NCBI GenBank assembly: GCA_937907685.1
Contig: CALCXF010000136.1
Span: 1-32,766 of the forward strand
Length of the DNA stretch: 32,766 nt
Origin: an uncultured Nostocoides sp.
Lineage (GTDB): Bacteria; Actinomycetota; Actinomycetes; Actinomycetales; Dermatophilaceae
Direction: 5' to 3'
Below, one piece after another: positions 14,210 to 22,529 of this stretch (the stretch's first letter is position 1; every line of letters starts with the position of its first letter). The notes under the pieces are model-generated. The model saw only the letters and a program-made list of their open reading frames with translations, did not search any database and was not told the origin of the DNA. The translations under genes were made by a program, and so were the position numbers.

Positions 14210-16690
14210 TCAGCCGAAGCGTCGACGGCTCTCGAGGGCCTCGCGGAGGGCGTGGTCTGCGTCGACGAGGGCACGTCGAACGCCCGGCGTGAGGTCACTG
14301 CGCTCGAGAACTGCGCCGGAGACCACGGCCGTGTCCTCCTCGACGACGGTGGTGGGGTGGATGGCCGCCACGATCCTCGACATGGCATCGTCGCCCATCC
14401 GGCCGGACATCCCGACGACGAGGTCTCCGACCCGGTCGAGGTAGGGGCGGACGAGGTCGTGGGTCGGCGCCACCCAGAAGCCGCCGGCGACCGAGAGCGC
14501 GGCGTAGTTGGAGAGAGTCTCGTCGTCGCGAAGCGCGGTCCATGCCCAGTCCTTGGCCTGGGCCGTGGGGCGGACCGCGCGGACGCCCAGCGCGGCGAGC
14601 TCGCCCGCGAGGGAGCGGTCGGCCGACTCGGCGGCCTCGATCTCCGCGTCGGAGAGCTCGCCGAGGGTCGCCAGTCTGCGCAGCACCGCCCACCGGAAGT
14701 CGTCGTCACCGACGAGGACCGAGGGCAGCCCCTCGCCCTGCGTCCACCGCCGAAGTCGCACGACGTCCGAGCCGCTGCGCGCCCAGACGCGCGCGGCGAG
14801 CACGGCGAGGGCTTCCCCCTCGGCACCCGGCACCGCCGCGGACCGGTCCAGCAGCTCCTCGGCGGCCTCCGCCACCCGGACCAGCGCCGGCGGCTGCTCG
14901 CCCGGGGGGAGGAACATCGGCACGATCTGGCTCGTGACGACGAGCGCGGACCGGGCCAGCACCGCCGAGGCGGTCTCGCGCGGCCAGGCCGCGCAGAAGA
15001 CGTCGATGGCGTGACGGGGGTCGACCTCGGCGCGGTGGACGCCGCCGAGCAGGGCCACCCACACCACGGAGCGGGCCTGCAGGTCCGGGACGTCTGCGAG
15101 CGCGCCGACGAGGTTGTCCAGGGTGCCGGGATCGAGCGACACCTCGGCCCACGTGAGGTCGCCGGCGTTGGGGACGACGATGGCCTTCGCCGGCAGCGCG
15201 TCGAGGCCGGGCACCGGGGTGCGGTCCCCCTCGACGACCACGTGTACCCGCGACACCTCGGCCGCCCCCGCGAACACCGCGACGTCGACGGTGTGTGGCC
15301 GCTCCACGGGGTCGGTGGAGGGAGGAACCCGCACGAGGTCGTCCCCGTCGAGCGTCAGGCGGTCCGCCCCCGCCGTCTCGAGCCAGGCCGAGCTCCAGGC
15401 CGCGAGCGATCGCCCCGACGCCCGCTCCATCGCCGCGAGGAACTCGGCGAGGTCCCCGTTCCCGAACTCGTTCGTCGACAGGTGGGTCGTGACGCCGCGC
15501 ACGAAGGCGTCGTCGCCGATGTGCGCGATGAGCTGGCGCAGCACGGAGGCGCCCTTCGCGTAGGAGATGCCGTCGAAGTTGCCGAGCGCCGAGTGGGCGT
15601 CGGGAGCCGGGGAGCCGGCCACCGGATGCGTGCTGGGTGCCCGCTCGGCCGCATATCCCCACATCTTGCGGATCACCCCGAACTCCACCCAGGCGTCGGT
15701 GAACTCGGTGACCTCGGTCAGCGCCTCGTAGGCCATGTACTCGGCAAACGACTCGTTGAGCCACAGGTCGTCCCACCAGTGCATCGTCACGAGGTCCCCG
15801 AACCACATGTGGGCCATCTCGTGGGCGATGGTGTTGCTGCGTTGGAGCACCTCGTCGGGGGTCGCCGCTCCCCGGAAGACCATCGTGTCGCGGAACGTGA
15901 CGCAGCCCGGGTTCTCCATCGCGCCGGCGTTGAACTCCGGCACGAAGACCTGGTGGTACTCGCCGAACGGGTACCGGATGCCGAACAGCCGGTGGTAGTG
16001 GTCGAAGCATGCCCGGGTCGTCTCGAGCATGTGCTCCGCCTGCTCCCGGAGGTGTGGCTCCAAAGAGCGCCGCGCATGGACACCCAGCGGTATGCCGTCG
16101 TGCTCCGCCCGCACGGACGCCCAGGGCCCGGCGCACACAGTGACGAAGTACGTCGCGAGCGGTGGCGTGGCCGCCAGGGCGGTGCGACCGGGGGCGGTCA
16201 GGGTCGCGGCGCCGTTGCCGAGCACGGTCCACTCCTCGGGCGCGGTCACCGTCAGGGTGTAGGGCGCCTTGAGGTCGGGTTGGTCGAAGCACGCGAAGAC
16301 CGTCGGCGCGGCGTCGAGGAAGAGGTGCCCGTACACGTAGTCCTCGCCGTCGGCCGGGTCGGTGCTGCGGTGCAGGCCCTGTCCGTCGTGGCTGTAGGCC
16401 ATCGTCGCCTCGACGTGGAGCACGTTGTCGGGCTCGAGCTCGGTCAGGGGCAGCCGTCCGTCCCCCAGGGATGCCGGGTCGAGGACCCGCCCGTTCAGCG
16501 TGGCCGAGACGAGGTGGCGGGGCCGGACCTCGACGAAGGTGTCGGTCCCTGGCTCGTGGCAGGAGAAGCGGATGCAGGCGCGGGAGCCGAAGACCTCGGG
16601 GCCGCGGTCGAGGTCGAGGTCGACCTCCATCGCGTCGACGGTCAGGCGGGCGGCGCGGGTGACGGCCTCGGAACGGGTCAACGACGGCAT
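14210..16690 (-). CDS. pepN: Aminopeptidase N (M1 family metallopeptidase)
   Basis: The protein has 826 residues, close to the usual length for actinobacterial PepN. It removes N-terminal amino acids from peptides in the cytoplasm. Substrate-binding GAMEN lies at 256-260. The zinc site is HEMAH (290-294), with the third ligand Glu313 after 18 residues (WLNESFAEYMAYE). The C-terminal ERAP1-like helical domain fills the rest. There is no signal peptide. ATG 16690 (MPSLTRSEAVTRAARLTV) matches the common PepN start; the in-frame TTG at 16702 is less likely. No clear Shine-Dalgarno sequence precedes it. It is divergent from the ROK regulator across 81 bases and convergent with the DUF1801 gene. 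Confidence 0.93.
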   Translation of the reverse strand: MPSLTRSEAVTRAARLTVDAMEVDLDLDRGPEVFGSRACIRFSCHEPGTDTFVEVRPRHLVSATLNGRVLDPASLGDGRLPLTELEPDNVLHVEATMAYSHDGQGLHRSTDPADGEDYVYGHLFLDAAPTVFACFDQPDLKAPYTLTVTAPEEWTVLGNGAATLTAPGRTALAATPPLATYFVTVCAGPWASVRAEHDGIPLGVHARRSLEPHLREQAEHMLETTRACFDHYHRLFGIRYPFGEYHQVFVPEFNAGAMENPGCVTFRDTMVFRGAATPDEVLQRSNTIAHEMAHMWFGDLVTMHWWDDLWLNESFAEYMAYEALTEVTEFTDAWVEFGVIRKMWGYAAERAPSTHPVAGSPAPDAHSALGNFDGISYAKGASVLRQLIAHIGDDAFVRGVTTHLSTNEFGNGDLAEFLAAMERASGRSLAAWSSAWLETAGADRLTLDGDDLVRVPPSTDPVERPHTVDVAVFAGAAEVSRVHVVVEGDRTPVPGLDALPAKAIVVPNAGDLTWAEVSLDPGTLDNLVGALADVPDLQARSVVWVALLGGVHRAEVDPRHAIDVFCAAWPRETASAVLARSALVVTSQIVPMFLPPGEQPPALVRVAEAAEELLDRSAAVPGAEGEALAVLAARVWARSGSDVVRLRRWTQGEGLPSVLVGDDDFRWAVLRRLATLGELSDAEIEAAESADRSLAGELAALGVRAVRPTAQAKDWAWTALRDDETLSNYAALSVAGGFWVAPTHDLVRPYLDRVGDLVVGMSGRMGDDAMSRIVAAIHPTTVVEEDTAVVSGAVLERSDLTPGVRRALVDADHALREALESRRRFG

Positions 16691-16713
16691 ACGCCCAGCC
16701 AACCAGAGAGGTG

Positions 16714-16730
16714 GGTCACGGTTCGGTCAC
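16714..16730. repeat. GGTCAC direct repeat spaced one helical turn
   Basis: GGTCAC occurs at 16714-16719 and 16725-16730, 11 bases apart start to start, in the spacer between pepN and the ROK regulator. Two half-sites on the same DNA face could bind a tandem regulator controlling pepN. No regulator is identified. Confidence 0.3.
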
Positions 16731-16735
16731 AAGGG

Positions 16736-16764
16736 TTGTCGAGAATAAGTTAGTAAGGTTTACT
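16736..16764 (+). promoter_or_regulatory. Promoter of the amino-sugar operon
   Basis: TTGTCG (16736-16741) and TTTACT (16759-16764) are separated by exactly 17 bases and resemble -35 and -10 hexamers. Transcription would start about seven or eight bases later, at or next to ATG 16772, which makes the message essentially leaderless. There is no Shine-Dalgarno sequence before the ATG. The -10 lies inside the inverted-repeat operator. Confidence 0.6.
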
Positions 16765-16767
16765 AAC
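16749..16767. promoter_or_regulatory. Inverted-repeat operator for the ROK repressor
   Basis: GTTAGTAA (16749-16756) and TTACTAAC (16760-16767) are perfect reverse complements around GGT. TTAGTAAA/TTTACTAA-type palindromes are typical operators of NagC/XylR-like ROK regulators. The right arm covers the -10 hexamer, so binding would block transcription of the regulator and the operon behind it. The AT-rich site stands out in this very GC-rich DNA. Confidence 0.75.
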
Positions 16768-16771
16768 GGCC

Positions 16772-17896
16772 ATGAGCAGCACCTCCCGCCGCGTCCGGAC
16801 GTCGGCGGCCGTCGTTCCAGCCGACGGGCGTCGGCAGAACCTGTCCCTCGTCCTCCAGACACTGCGCCGGCTGGGTCCGACGAGCCGGGCCCAGCTCGCC
16901 CGGGAGGTGGGAGTCACCAAGGTGACGATGTCCGACCTCGTCGCCGAGCTCATCGGGAAGGGTCGGGTTCTCGACGTGGGACCCGATGTCCAGGCCGGCC
17001 CCGGCAAGCGGGCCACCCTCGTCGACCTCGACCGGGCCCGGCTGCTCACCCTGGCCGTCGACCTGTCCGTGCCGGCCCGGCTCCGGGCTGCGGTGCTCGA
17101 CATCACCGGTGAGGTGCTCGTGCGCGAGGAGCGGCCAGCGGCCGTGGACACCGCGCAGGGCCGTGGTGTCGACCCCGCCGTGGTCGTCGAGCTCGTCCGT
17201 GCCACGATCGACCGCTCCCCGTATCCCGTGCTCGGCATCGGGATCGGAACGCCCGGCCTCGTGGACCGGCACGGCACCGTTCGCACGGCCCCGAACCTCG
17301 GGTGGACCGACGTGCCGCTGCGCGATCTCGTGGCCGACGCGACCGGGGTTCCCGTGCTCGTCACGAACGACTCCGATGCCGCGACCCAGGCCGAGCTCAG
17401 CGCCACACCGGGCAGCGAGGACATGGTCCTCGTGCACGTCGGTCGTGGCGTCGGATGCGGCATCGTCACCGGCGGCCACCGGGTCGCCGGCGCCCACCAC
17501 GCGGCAGGCGAGATCGGCCACGTCACCGTCGGCACCGACGGCGGCGAGGACTGCCCGTGCGGAAAAAAGGGCTGCCTCGAGACGTGGCTGTCCATACCGC
17601 GTCTCAGGGCGGCACTCGACGGACCGGACGGGCGCGACGTCGTCGAGGTCGGGGGCGAGCGCCTCGGTGTCGCCCTCGCGCCGATCGTCGCCGCACTCGA
17701 CCTCTCCGAGGTCGTCCTCGCCGGTCCCGAGGAGCTCATGGCCCCGGTCCTCCCCGTCCTCGAACGGACGCTCTCCGAGCGCCTGCTCGCCAACCCCGAC
17801 TTTCCCATCTCCGTCCGGCTTGCCGCGTCGCCGCAGGACATCGTCCTGCGTGGCGCGGCCGCACTGGTCCTCTGGGACCAGCTCGGGGTCGTCTGA
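16772..17896 (+). CDS. ROK-family transcriptional repressor of the amino-sugar operon
   Basis: The protein has 374 residues. The N-terminal winged helix-turn-helix (about 25-70: LQTLRRLGPTSRAQLAREVG, then VTKVTMSDLVAELI) binds DNA. It is followed by an actin-like ROK domain with GIGIGTPGLVD, a GEIGH histidine and the zinc motif CPCGKKGCLE (Cys261, Cys263, Cys268). Relatives sense a sugar or sugar phosphate (often GlcNAc, GlcNAc-6-P or xylose) and release the operator. It probably represses its own gene and the six that follow, through the inverted repeat at 16749-16767. The Lys pair in the zinc motif is encoded by AAA AAG within A AAA AAG, a slippery heptamer. The binding-protein gene starts 67 bases downstream. 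Confidence 0.9.
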   Translation: MSSTSRRVRTSAAVVPADGRRQNLSLVLQTLRRLGPTSRAQLAREVGVTKVTMSDLVAELIGKGRVLDVGPDVQAGPGKRATLVDLDRARLLTLAVDLSVPARLRAAVLDITGEVLVREERPAAVDTAQGRGVDPAVVVELVRATIDRSPYPVLGIGIGTPGLVDRHGTVRTAPNLGWTDVPLRDLVADATGVPVLVTNDSDAATQAELSATPGSEDMVLVHVGRGVGCGIVTGGHRVAGAHHAAGEIGHVTVGTDGGEDCPCGKKGCLETWLSIPRLRAALDGPDGRDVVEVGGERLGVALAPIVAALDLSEVVLAGPEELMAPVLPVLERTLSERLLANPDFPISVRLAASPQDIVLRGAAALVLWDQLGVV

Positions 17897-17926
17897 CCCC
17901 ACCCCTCCGCACCTTGGTGCACCCCA

Positions 17927-17942
17927 GGGGCCGTTCGGCCCC
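17927..17942 (+). other. Short perfect hairpin between ROK gene and binding-protein gene
   Basis: GGGGCC (17927-17932) pairs with GGCCCC (17937-17942) around the loop GTTC. There is no T tract, so full termination is unlikely. It ends 21 bases before the binding-protein start and upstream of its ribosome site. It could stabilise the downstream message or attenuate partly, raising the binding protein relative to the repressor. An 8-base palindrome GGTGCACC lies just upstream (17915-17922). Confidence 0.45.
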
Positions 17943-17963
17943 ACCGCCCGAAAGGAAGACCGA

Positions 17964-19316
17964 ATGAACCGGCGTCTGCCCCTCGTCGCGCTCACCAGCG
18001 CGGCACTCCTCCTGACCGCGTGCGCGAGTGGTGAGTCGTCGGACACCCCGGCGGCCACCACCTCGACGTCCAACGCGGACAAGACCGTCACCCTGTGGCT
18101 GGCCGGCGGGGACACCCCCGACGAGCTGCGGACCTACCTCAAGGACACCTTCAAGGCCAAGACCGGCGCCACCCTCGCGGTCGAGGAGCAGTCCTGGGGT
18201 GACCTCGTGACCAAGCTGACGACGTCGCTCCCGGATGCCGAGAACACCCCCGACGTCGTCGAGCTCGGCAACACCCAGTCCCCGACCTTCACGAACGTCG
18301 GAGCGTTCCTCGACATCTCGGACCAGTACGACGCCCTCGGTGGTGACAAGCTCCTTCCCTCGTTCGTCGAGGCGGGCTCGGTCGACGGCAAGAAGTACGC
18401 GCTTCCCTACTACTTCGGGTCGCGCTACATGTTCATGCGCAAGGACGTCTGGAAGGAGGCCGGGGTCGAGCAGCCGACAACCCTCGAGGAGTTCAATGCG
18501 GCCGTCGCCAGGATCACCTCGGAGAACCCGCGCGACATCAAGAACTTCTCCGGCTTCTTCCTCGGTGGACAGGACTGGCGCAACGGGATCTCCTGGATCT
18601 TCGCGAACGGCGGCGAGCTCGCCAAGAAGGAGAACGGCCAGTGGGTCTCGACCCTCTCGGACGCCAACTCCCTCAAGGGCCTCCAGCAGCTGCAGGAGAT
18701 CTACCGGTCCGCCAGCAAGGCGCCGTCCGACGCCAAGGACCAGTCGCCGTGGCTCTACATCAACGACACGGACCAGATCCTCGACGAGAACCAGAAGCCG
18801 ACCGGCAAGACGTCGTTGACGGCGGCCACCATCATGGCTCCCGGCTGGGCCCACTGGTCGATCGGTGACCTCGTCAAGAAGGACGGCAAGGACGTCCGGG
18901 AGTGGAACCCGAAGAAGTTCGGCACCTTCGTCCTCCCGGGCAGTGACGGCCAGCCGGCCCCCGTGTTCGCCGGTGGCTCCAACATCGCGATCTCCGCGAA
19001 GTCGCAGAACCCGGAGCTGTCCAAGGAGCTGATGAAGATCATCTTCTCCGCGGACTACCAGCAGAAGCTCGGTGGCGCGGGCCTGGGTCCGGCAAACTCC
19101 GACTATGTCTCCTCCCTGGGTGACGACGAGTTCGCCAAGGCGCTCATCGACTCGGCGTCCAACTCCAAGCTCACCCCGGCGGCGCCGGGTTGGGCGGCGG
19201 TCGAGTCCTCGATGGTGATGGAGGAGTTCTTCGGCAAGATCCGTGACGCCCAGGACGTCACGGCACTCGCCAAGGAGTACGACGCCAAGATCACCCCGAT
19301 GCTCAACCTCCAGTGA
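17964..19316 (+). CDS. ABC transporter sugar-binding lipoprotein (family 1 solute-binding protein)
   Basis: The protein has 450 residues. The signal peptide ends in lipobox LLTAC (Cys20). After a Ser/Thr linker, the family 1 extracellular binding domain begins at KTVTLWLAGGDTPDELRTYLKDTF. It carries typical elements: DVVELGNTQSPTF, YALPYYFGSRYMFMRKDVWKEAG and VFAGGSNIAISAKS. It captures the sugar outside the membrane and delivers it to the two permeases encoded next. ATG 17964 follows AAAGGAAG. The stop overlaps the next start by four bases. The substrate is inferred from the operon to be an amino sugar or amino-sugar oligosaccharide, comparable to Streptomyces DasA or NgcE. Sequence alone does not fix which. 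Confidence 0.9.
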   Translation: MNRRLPLVALTSAALLLTACASGESSDTPAATTSTSNADKTVTLWLAGGDTPDELRTYLKDTFKAKTGATLAVEEQSWGDLVTKLTTSLPDAENTPDVVELGNTQSPTFTNVGAFLDISDQYDALGGDKLLPSFVEAGSVDGKKYALPYYFGSRYMFMRKDVWKEAGVEQPTTLEEFNAAVARITSENPRDIKNFSGFFLGGQDWRNGISWIFANGGELAKKENGQWVSTLSDANSLKGLQQLQEIYRSASKAPSDAKDQSPWLYINDTDQILDENQKPTGKTSLTAATIMAPGWAHWSIGDLVKKDGKDVREWNPKKFGTFVLPGSDGQPAPVFAGGSNIAISAKSQNPELSKELMKIIFSADYQQKLGGAGLGPANSDYVSSLGDDEFAKALIDSASNSKLTPAAPGWAAVESSMVMEEFFGKIRDAQDVTALAKEYDAKITPMLNLQ

Positions 19317-20278
19317 GCACCACCCCGGCGGTCGGCGCCCCGCCAGCCGGCCGCCGGGGCGCAGGAACACCGCGCCAGGACCGCCCGACGCGCCCCGGGG
19401 GCCGCCGCCTGCCCCTCCTCCTGATCCTCCCGACGCTGGTCCTCCTCGTGGTGGCCCTCGGCTACCCGATCGGCTGGCAGCTCGTCACGAGCTTCCGCGA
19501 GTTCGGGCTCATGCAGCAGTTCGGCGCGCCCCCGGCGTGGGTCGGCCTGGACAACTACCGTTCCCTCGTCACCGACCCTGAGCTGTGGCAGGTCGTCGTC
19601 CGCTCCCTCGTGTTCTGCGTCGTCACCGCGGTCCTCACGGTCCTCGTCGGCGGGGCACTCGCCATCCTCATGAACGCCCTCGACCGGCTGCCCCGGCTGG
19701 TCCTGCAGGTCTCCCTGCTCCTGGCCTGGGCGATGCCCGTCGTCGCGTCGATGACGGTCTGGATCTGGATCGTCGACTGGCGGCGAGGGCTCCTCAACTG
19801 GCTCCTCACCCGCGTCGGCGTCGAGGCGGCGCAGGGCCACAACTGGCTCTCCCAGCCGCTGTCCTTCCTGGCCGTGGCCTGCGTCATCGTCGTCTGGATG
19901 AGTGTGCCGTTCGTCGCGCTGAGCATCTACGCGGGACTGACCCAGGTCAGCGCGGAGGTGATCGAAGCCGCCACCATCGACGGTGCGAGCTTCCTCCAGA
20001 GGCTGCGGCACATCATCCTGCCGCTCATCGCCCCCGTCCTCTCGATCGTCATCCTCCTCCAGCTCATCTGGGACCTGCGGGTCTTCACCCAGATCAAGGT
20101 GCTCCAGGATGCCGGCTCCGTCGCGAACGAGACGAACCTGCTGGGGACCTACGTCTACCAGCTCGGCACCGGCAAGGGCGACTTCGGATCGGCCAGCGCG
20201 GTGAGCGTCTTCATGCTCGTCCTCACGGTCGCCCTCAGCTGGTACTACGTCCGCTCGCTCATGAAGGAGGACTCCTGA
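19313..20278 (+). CDS. ABC sugar transporter permease, first subunit
   Basis: The protein has 321 residues with six predicted membrane segments after a long, basic, proline-rich N-terminal tail (about 1-33). The coupling loop EAATIDGASFLQRLRHIILPLIAP is the EAA motif that contacts the ATPase. It belongs to the MalF/UgpA-type (CUT1) inner-membrane family. GTG 19313 overlaps the binding-protein stop (GTGA). No ATPase gene occurs in the operon, so a shared MsiK-type ATPase elsewhere is expected, as established for several Streptomyces CUT1 systems. It is translationally coupled to both neighbours. Confidence 0.9.
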   Translation: MSTTPAVGAPPAGRRGAGTPRQDRPTRPGGRRLPLLLILPTLVLLVVALGYPIGWQLVTSFREFGLMQQFGAPPAWVGLDNYRSLVTDPELWQVVVRSLVFCVVTAVLTVLVGGALAILMNALDRLPRLVLQVSLLLAWAMPVVASMTVWIWIVDWRRGLLNWLLTRVGVEAAQGHNWLSQPLSFLAVACVIVVWMSVPFVALSIYAGLTQVSAEVIEAATIDGASFLQRLRHIILPLIAPVLSIVILLQLIWDLRVFTQIKVLQDAGSVANETNLLGTYVYQLGTGKGDFGSASAVSVFMLVLTVALSWYYVRSLMKEDS

Positions 20279-21117
20279 TGGGACGCTCGCGGACCTCCCG
20301 GACGCTGCTCACGGTCCTCGCCCTGGCCGTCGCGCTGCTCTGGGCGTTTCCCGTCTACTGGATGCTCAACTCGGCCTTCCTGCCGAACGTCGTCCTCCAG
20401 TCCACGACGCCCACGTTCCTGCCGTTCGGCGGTTCCGTGGACAACTTCCGCGTCGTCGTCACCGACCCCGCGTTCGTCCAGGCCCTCGCCGTCTCGCTCG
20501 TGGTGACGCTGACGACGGTCGTGGCCGCACTCATCGTCGCGTTCCTCGGTGCCCTCGCGATCAGCCGCTTCCGGTTCCGGGGGAGGGCCTCGTTCGTCGT
20601 CGCCCTGCTGCTCATCCAGATGCTGCCGGCGGAAGGGCTGTTCATCGCGCAGTACAAGATGATGTCCTCGCTCGGCCTGCTGAACCGGTCGCTCGGCCTC
20701 GCCGTGCTCTACACCGCCGCCGTGGTGCCCTTCACGATCTGGATGCTGCGGGGGTTCGTGGCCGGCGTCCCGGCCGACCTCGAGGAGGCCGCCATGGTCG
20801 ACGGCCTCTCGCGCACGAGGGCGTTCCTCAAGATCACCTTCCCGCTGCTGGCACCCGGGCTCGTGGCCTCCGGGGTGTATGCCTTCCTCCAGGCCTGGAA
20901 CGAGTTCACGGTCGCGTTGGTCGTCATGACGGAGGAGCAGGCGAGGACGCTGCCGTTGTGGCTGCGTGGCTTCGTGCAGGCGAGCGCGAGCCGGGAGACG
21001 GACTGGGGCCAGGTCATGGCGGCCTCCACCCTCGTCGCCCTCCCCGTCATCGTCTTCTTCCTCATCGTCCAGGGCCGGATGAGCAGCGGGCTGGTCGGCG
21101 GGGCGGTGAAGGGATGA
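20278..21117 (+). CDS. ABC sugar transporter permease, second subunit
   Basis: The protein has 279 residues with six membrane segments. The MalG/UgpE-type EAA loop reads EEAAMVDGLSRTRAFLKITF followed by PLLAP. ATG 20278 shares one base with the previous stop (TGATG), and a strong AAGGAGG stands upstream. The N-terminus (MGRSRTSRTLLTVLALAVALLWAFPVYWMLNSAF) is typical of this subunit. It pairs with the preceding permease to form the membrane channel for the sugar delivered by the binding lipoprotein. Confidence 0.92.
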   Translation: MGRSRTSRTLLTVLALAVALLWAFPVYWMLNSAFLPNVVLQSTTPTFLPFGGSVDNFRVVVTDPAFVQALAVSLVVTLTTVVAALIVAFLGALAISRFRFRGRASFVVALLLIQMLPAEGLFIAQYKMMSSLGLLNRSLGLAVLYTAAVVPFTIWMLRGFVAGVPADLEEAAMVDGLSRTRAFLKITFPLLAPGLVASGVYAFLQAWNEFTVALVVMTEEQARTLPLWLRGFVQASASRETDWGQVMAASTLVALPVIVFFLIVQGRMSSGLVGGAVKG

Positions 21118-22529
21118 GCCTGTCCGCGGACGTCGCGGCCACCCTGCAACCCGGTTTCGTCGGTGCGCATCTGCCCGCCTGGCTCGAGCGCGCGCACGGC
21201 GGCGGCCTCGTGTCGGTGTGTCTCTACGGCGACAACGTCAGCGATGGCGGAGGACTGACAGCGCTCTGCGCCGCCCTCCACGACCGGATGCCGGGGGTCC
21301 TCCTGGCGGTGGACGAGGAGGGAGGCGACGTCACCCGCCTCCACTACCCTGCCGGGTCGCCCGCCGTCGGCAACGCCGTGCTGGGGCGGCTCGACGACGA
21401 GGGGACGACGCGGGACGCCGCGGCAGCGATCGGCGAGGAGCTCACGGCATACGGAATCGGGCTCGACCTGGCACCGGTGGTCGACGTCAACTCCTCCCCG
21501 GACAACCCGGTCATCGGCGTGCGGAGCTTCGGCGCGGAGCCGGACTCCGTCGGTCGACACGGGGCAGCCTGGGTGGAGGGCCTGCAGTCGACGGGGGTGC
21601 TGGCCTGCGCCAAGCACTTCCCGGGCCACGGCGACACCGTCGTGGACTCCCATCACGGGCTTCCCCGCCTGGACGTGCCGCTCGACCTGCTCCGCGCGCG
21701 AGAGCTCGCACCGTTCCGTGCTGCCGTCGCAGCCGGCGTCGCGTCGGTCATGACCTCCCACATCGTCGTCGAGGCGCTCGACCCGGAGCGTCCGGCCACG
21801 TTCTCCCCCGCAGTCCTCGCCGTCCTGCGCGACGAGCTGCGCTTCACCGGGGTGATCGTCAGCGACGCCCTGGACATGGCGGGGGCGAGCGCGCAGACGG
21901 GCATTCCGGATGCCGCCGTCCGCGCGCTCGCGGCCGGGGTGGACCTGCTCTGCCTCGGGTCCCGGACCACCGAGGAACGGTACGCCGGCGTCCACGCCGC
22001 GGTGCTCGACGCGGCCCGTTCCGGCCGACTGGCGCCGGAACGGGTGACTGAGGCGGCCGAACGGGTGCGTTCTCTCGCCGCGCGCGCTGCCACGTCGTTG
22101 TCGCGCCCACCGGTGGCACCGACACGGCCCACCCCTCAGGAGTTGCCGGCAGAGGTCGTGGCCCGGGCGTTCCGGGTCACCGACGAGGCACGGCGGTGGA
22201 TCTCGCGACCCGGTCCTGTCTGCGTGGTGCAGGTGGACTCAGTAGCGAACCTTGCTGTCGGACAGGTTGTCTGGGGGCCTGCGGCCCTCGCTGCGGTTGT
22301 CGACGAGAGCGCCGTCCCTCCGGGCGCACGGGTCGCCGTCGTGGCCCGGGCGGTCGGCGCCGGTCACGCCGCCCATGCCGTGGTGCAGCGCCTGCGCAAC
22401 GCGGGCCACGACGTGGTCCTCGTCGAGTGTGGCTGGCCCCGAGGCGGCGCCGACGTCGAGACCTTCGGCGGGTCGCCGGCGGTCGCCCGAGCCCTCCTCG
22501 CGGTCCTCCGGGGCGAGGTGTCCGCGTGA
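21114..22529 (+). CDS. GH3 beta-N-acetylglucosaminidase (NagZ-like), cytoplasmic
   Basis: The protein has 471 residues and no signal peptide. ATG 21114 overlaps the permease stop (ATGA). The N-terminal GH3 barrel has the NagZ signature KHFPGHGDTVVDSHHG (167-182), including the Asp178/His180 dyad used as acid/base in NagZ enzymes. The catalytic nucleophile is Asp251 in VSDALDM. A second, smaller alpha/beta domain (about 345-471) follows, as in two-domain relatives. It should release GlcNAc from an imported disaccharide, such as chitobiose or a cell-wall fragment, inside the cell. A related Cellulomonas enzyme, Nag3, has been reported to act as a phosphorylase, so phosphate rather than water could be the acceptor. 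The operon supports an amino-sugar substrate. Confidence 0.86.
   Translation: MSLSADVAATLQPGFVGAHLPAWLERAHGGGLVSVCLYGDNVSDGGGLTALCAALHDRMPGVLLAVDEEGGDVTRLHYPAGSPAVGNAVLGRLDDEGTTRDAAAAIGEELTAYGIGLDLAPVVDVNSSPDNPVIGVRSFGAEPDSVGRHGAAWVEGLQSTGVLACAKHFPGHGDTVVDSHHGLPRLDVPLDLLRARELAPFRAAVAAGVASVMTSHIVVEALDPERPATFSPAVLAVLRDELRFTGVIVSDALDMAGASAQTGIPDAAVRALAAGVDLLCLGSRTTEERYAGVHAAVLDAARSGRLAPERVTEAAERVRSLAARAATSLSRPPVAPTRPTPQELPAEVVARAFRVTDEARRWISRPGPVCVVQVDSVANLAVGQVVWGPAALAAVVDESAVPPGARVAVVARAVGAGHAAHAVVQRLRNAGHDVVLVECGWPRGGADVETFGGSPAVARALLAVLRGEVSA

Noticed and set aside
14252-16753. An 833-codon plus-strand open frame antisense to pepN
   Set aside because: pepN has complete GAMEN and HExxH motifs. 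The opposite frame is rich in Gly, Arg, His and Val with no recognisable domain and reflects the GC bias.
16986-19316. A 776-codon frame fusing part of the ROK gene region to the binding protein
   Set aside because: It is the +1 frame of the ROK gene read through to the true binding-protein start. The signal peptide and lipobox begin at ATG 17964, so no fusion is made.
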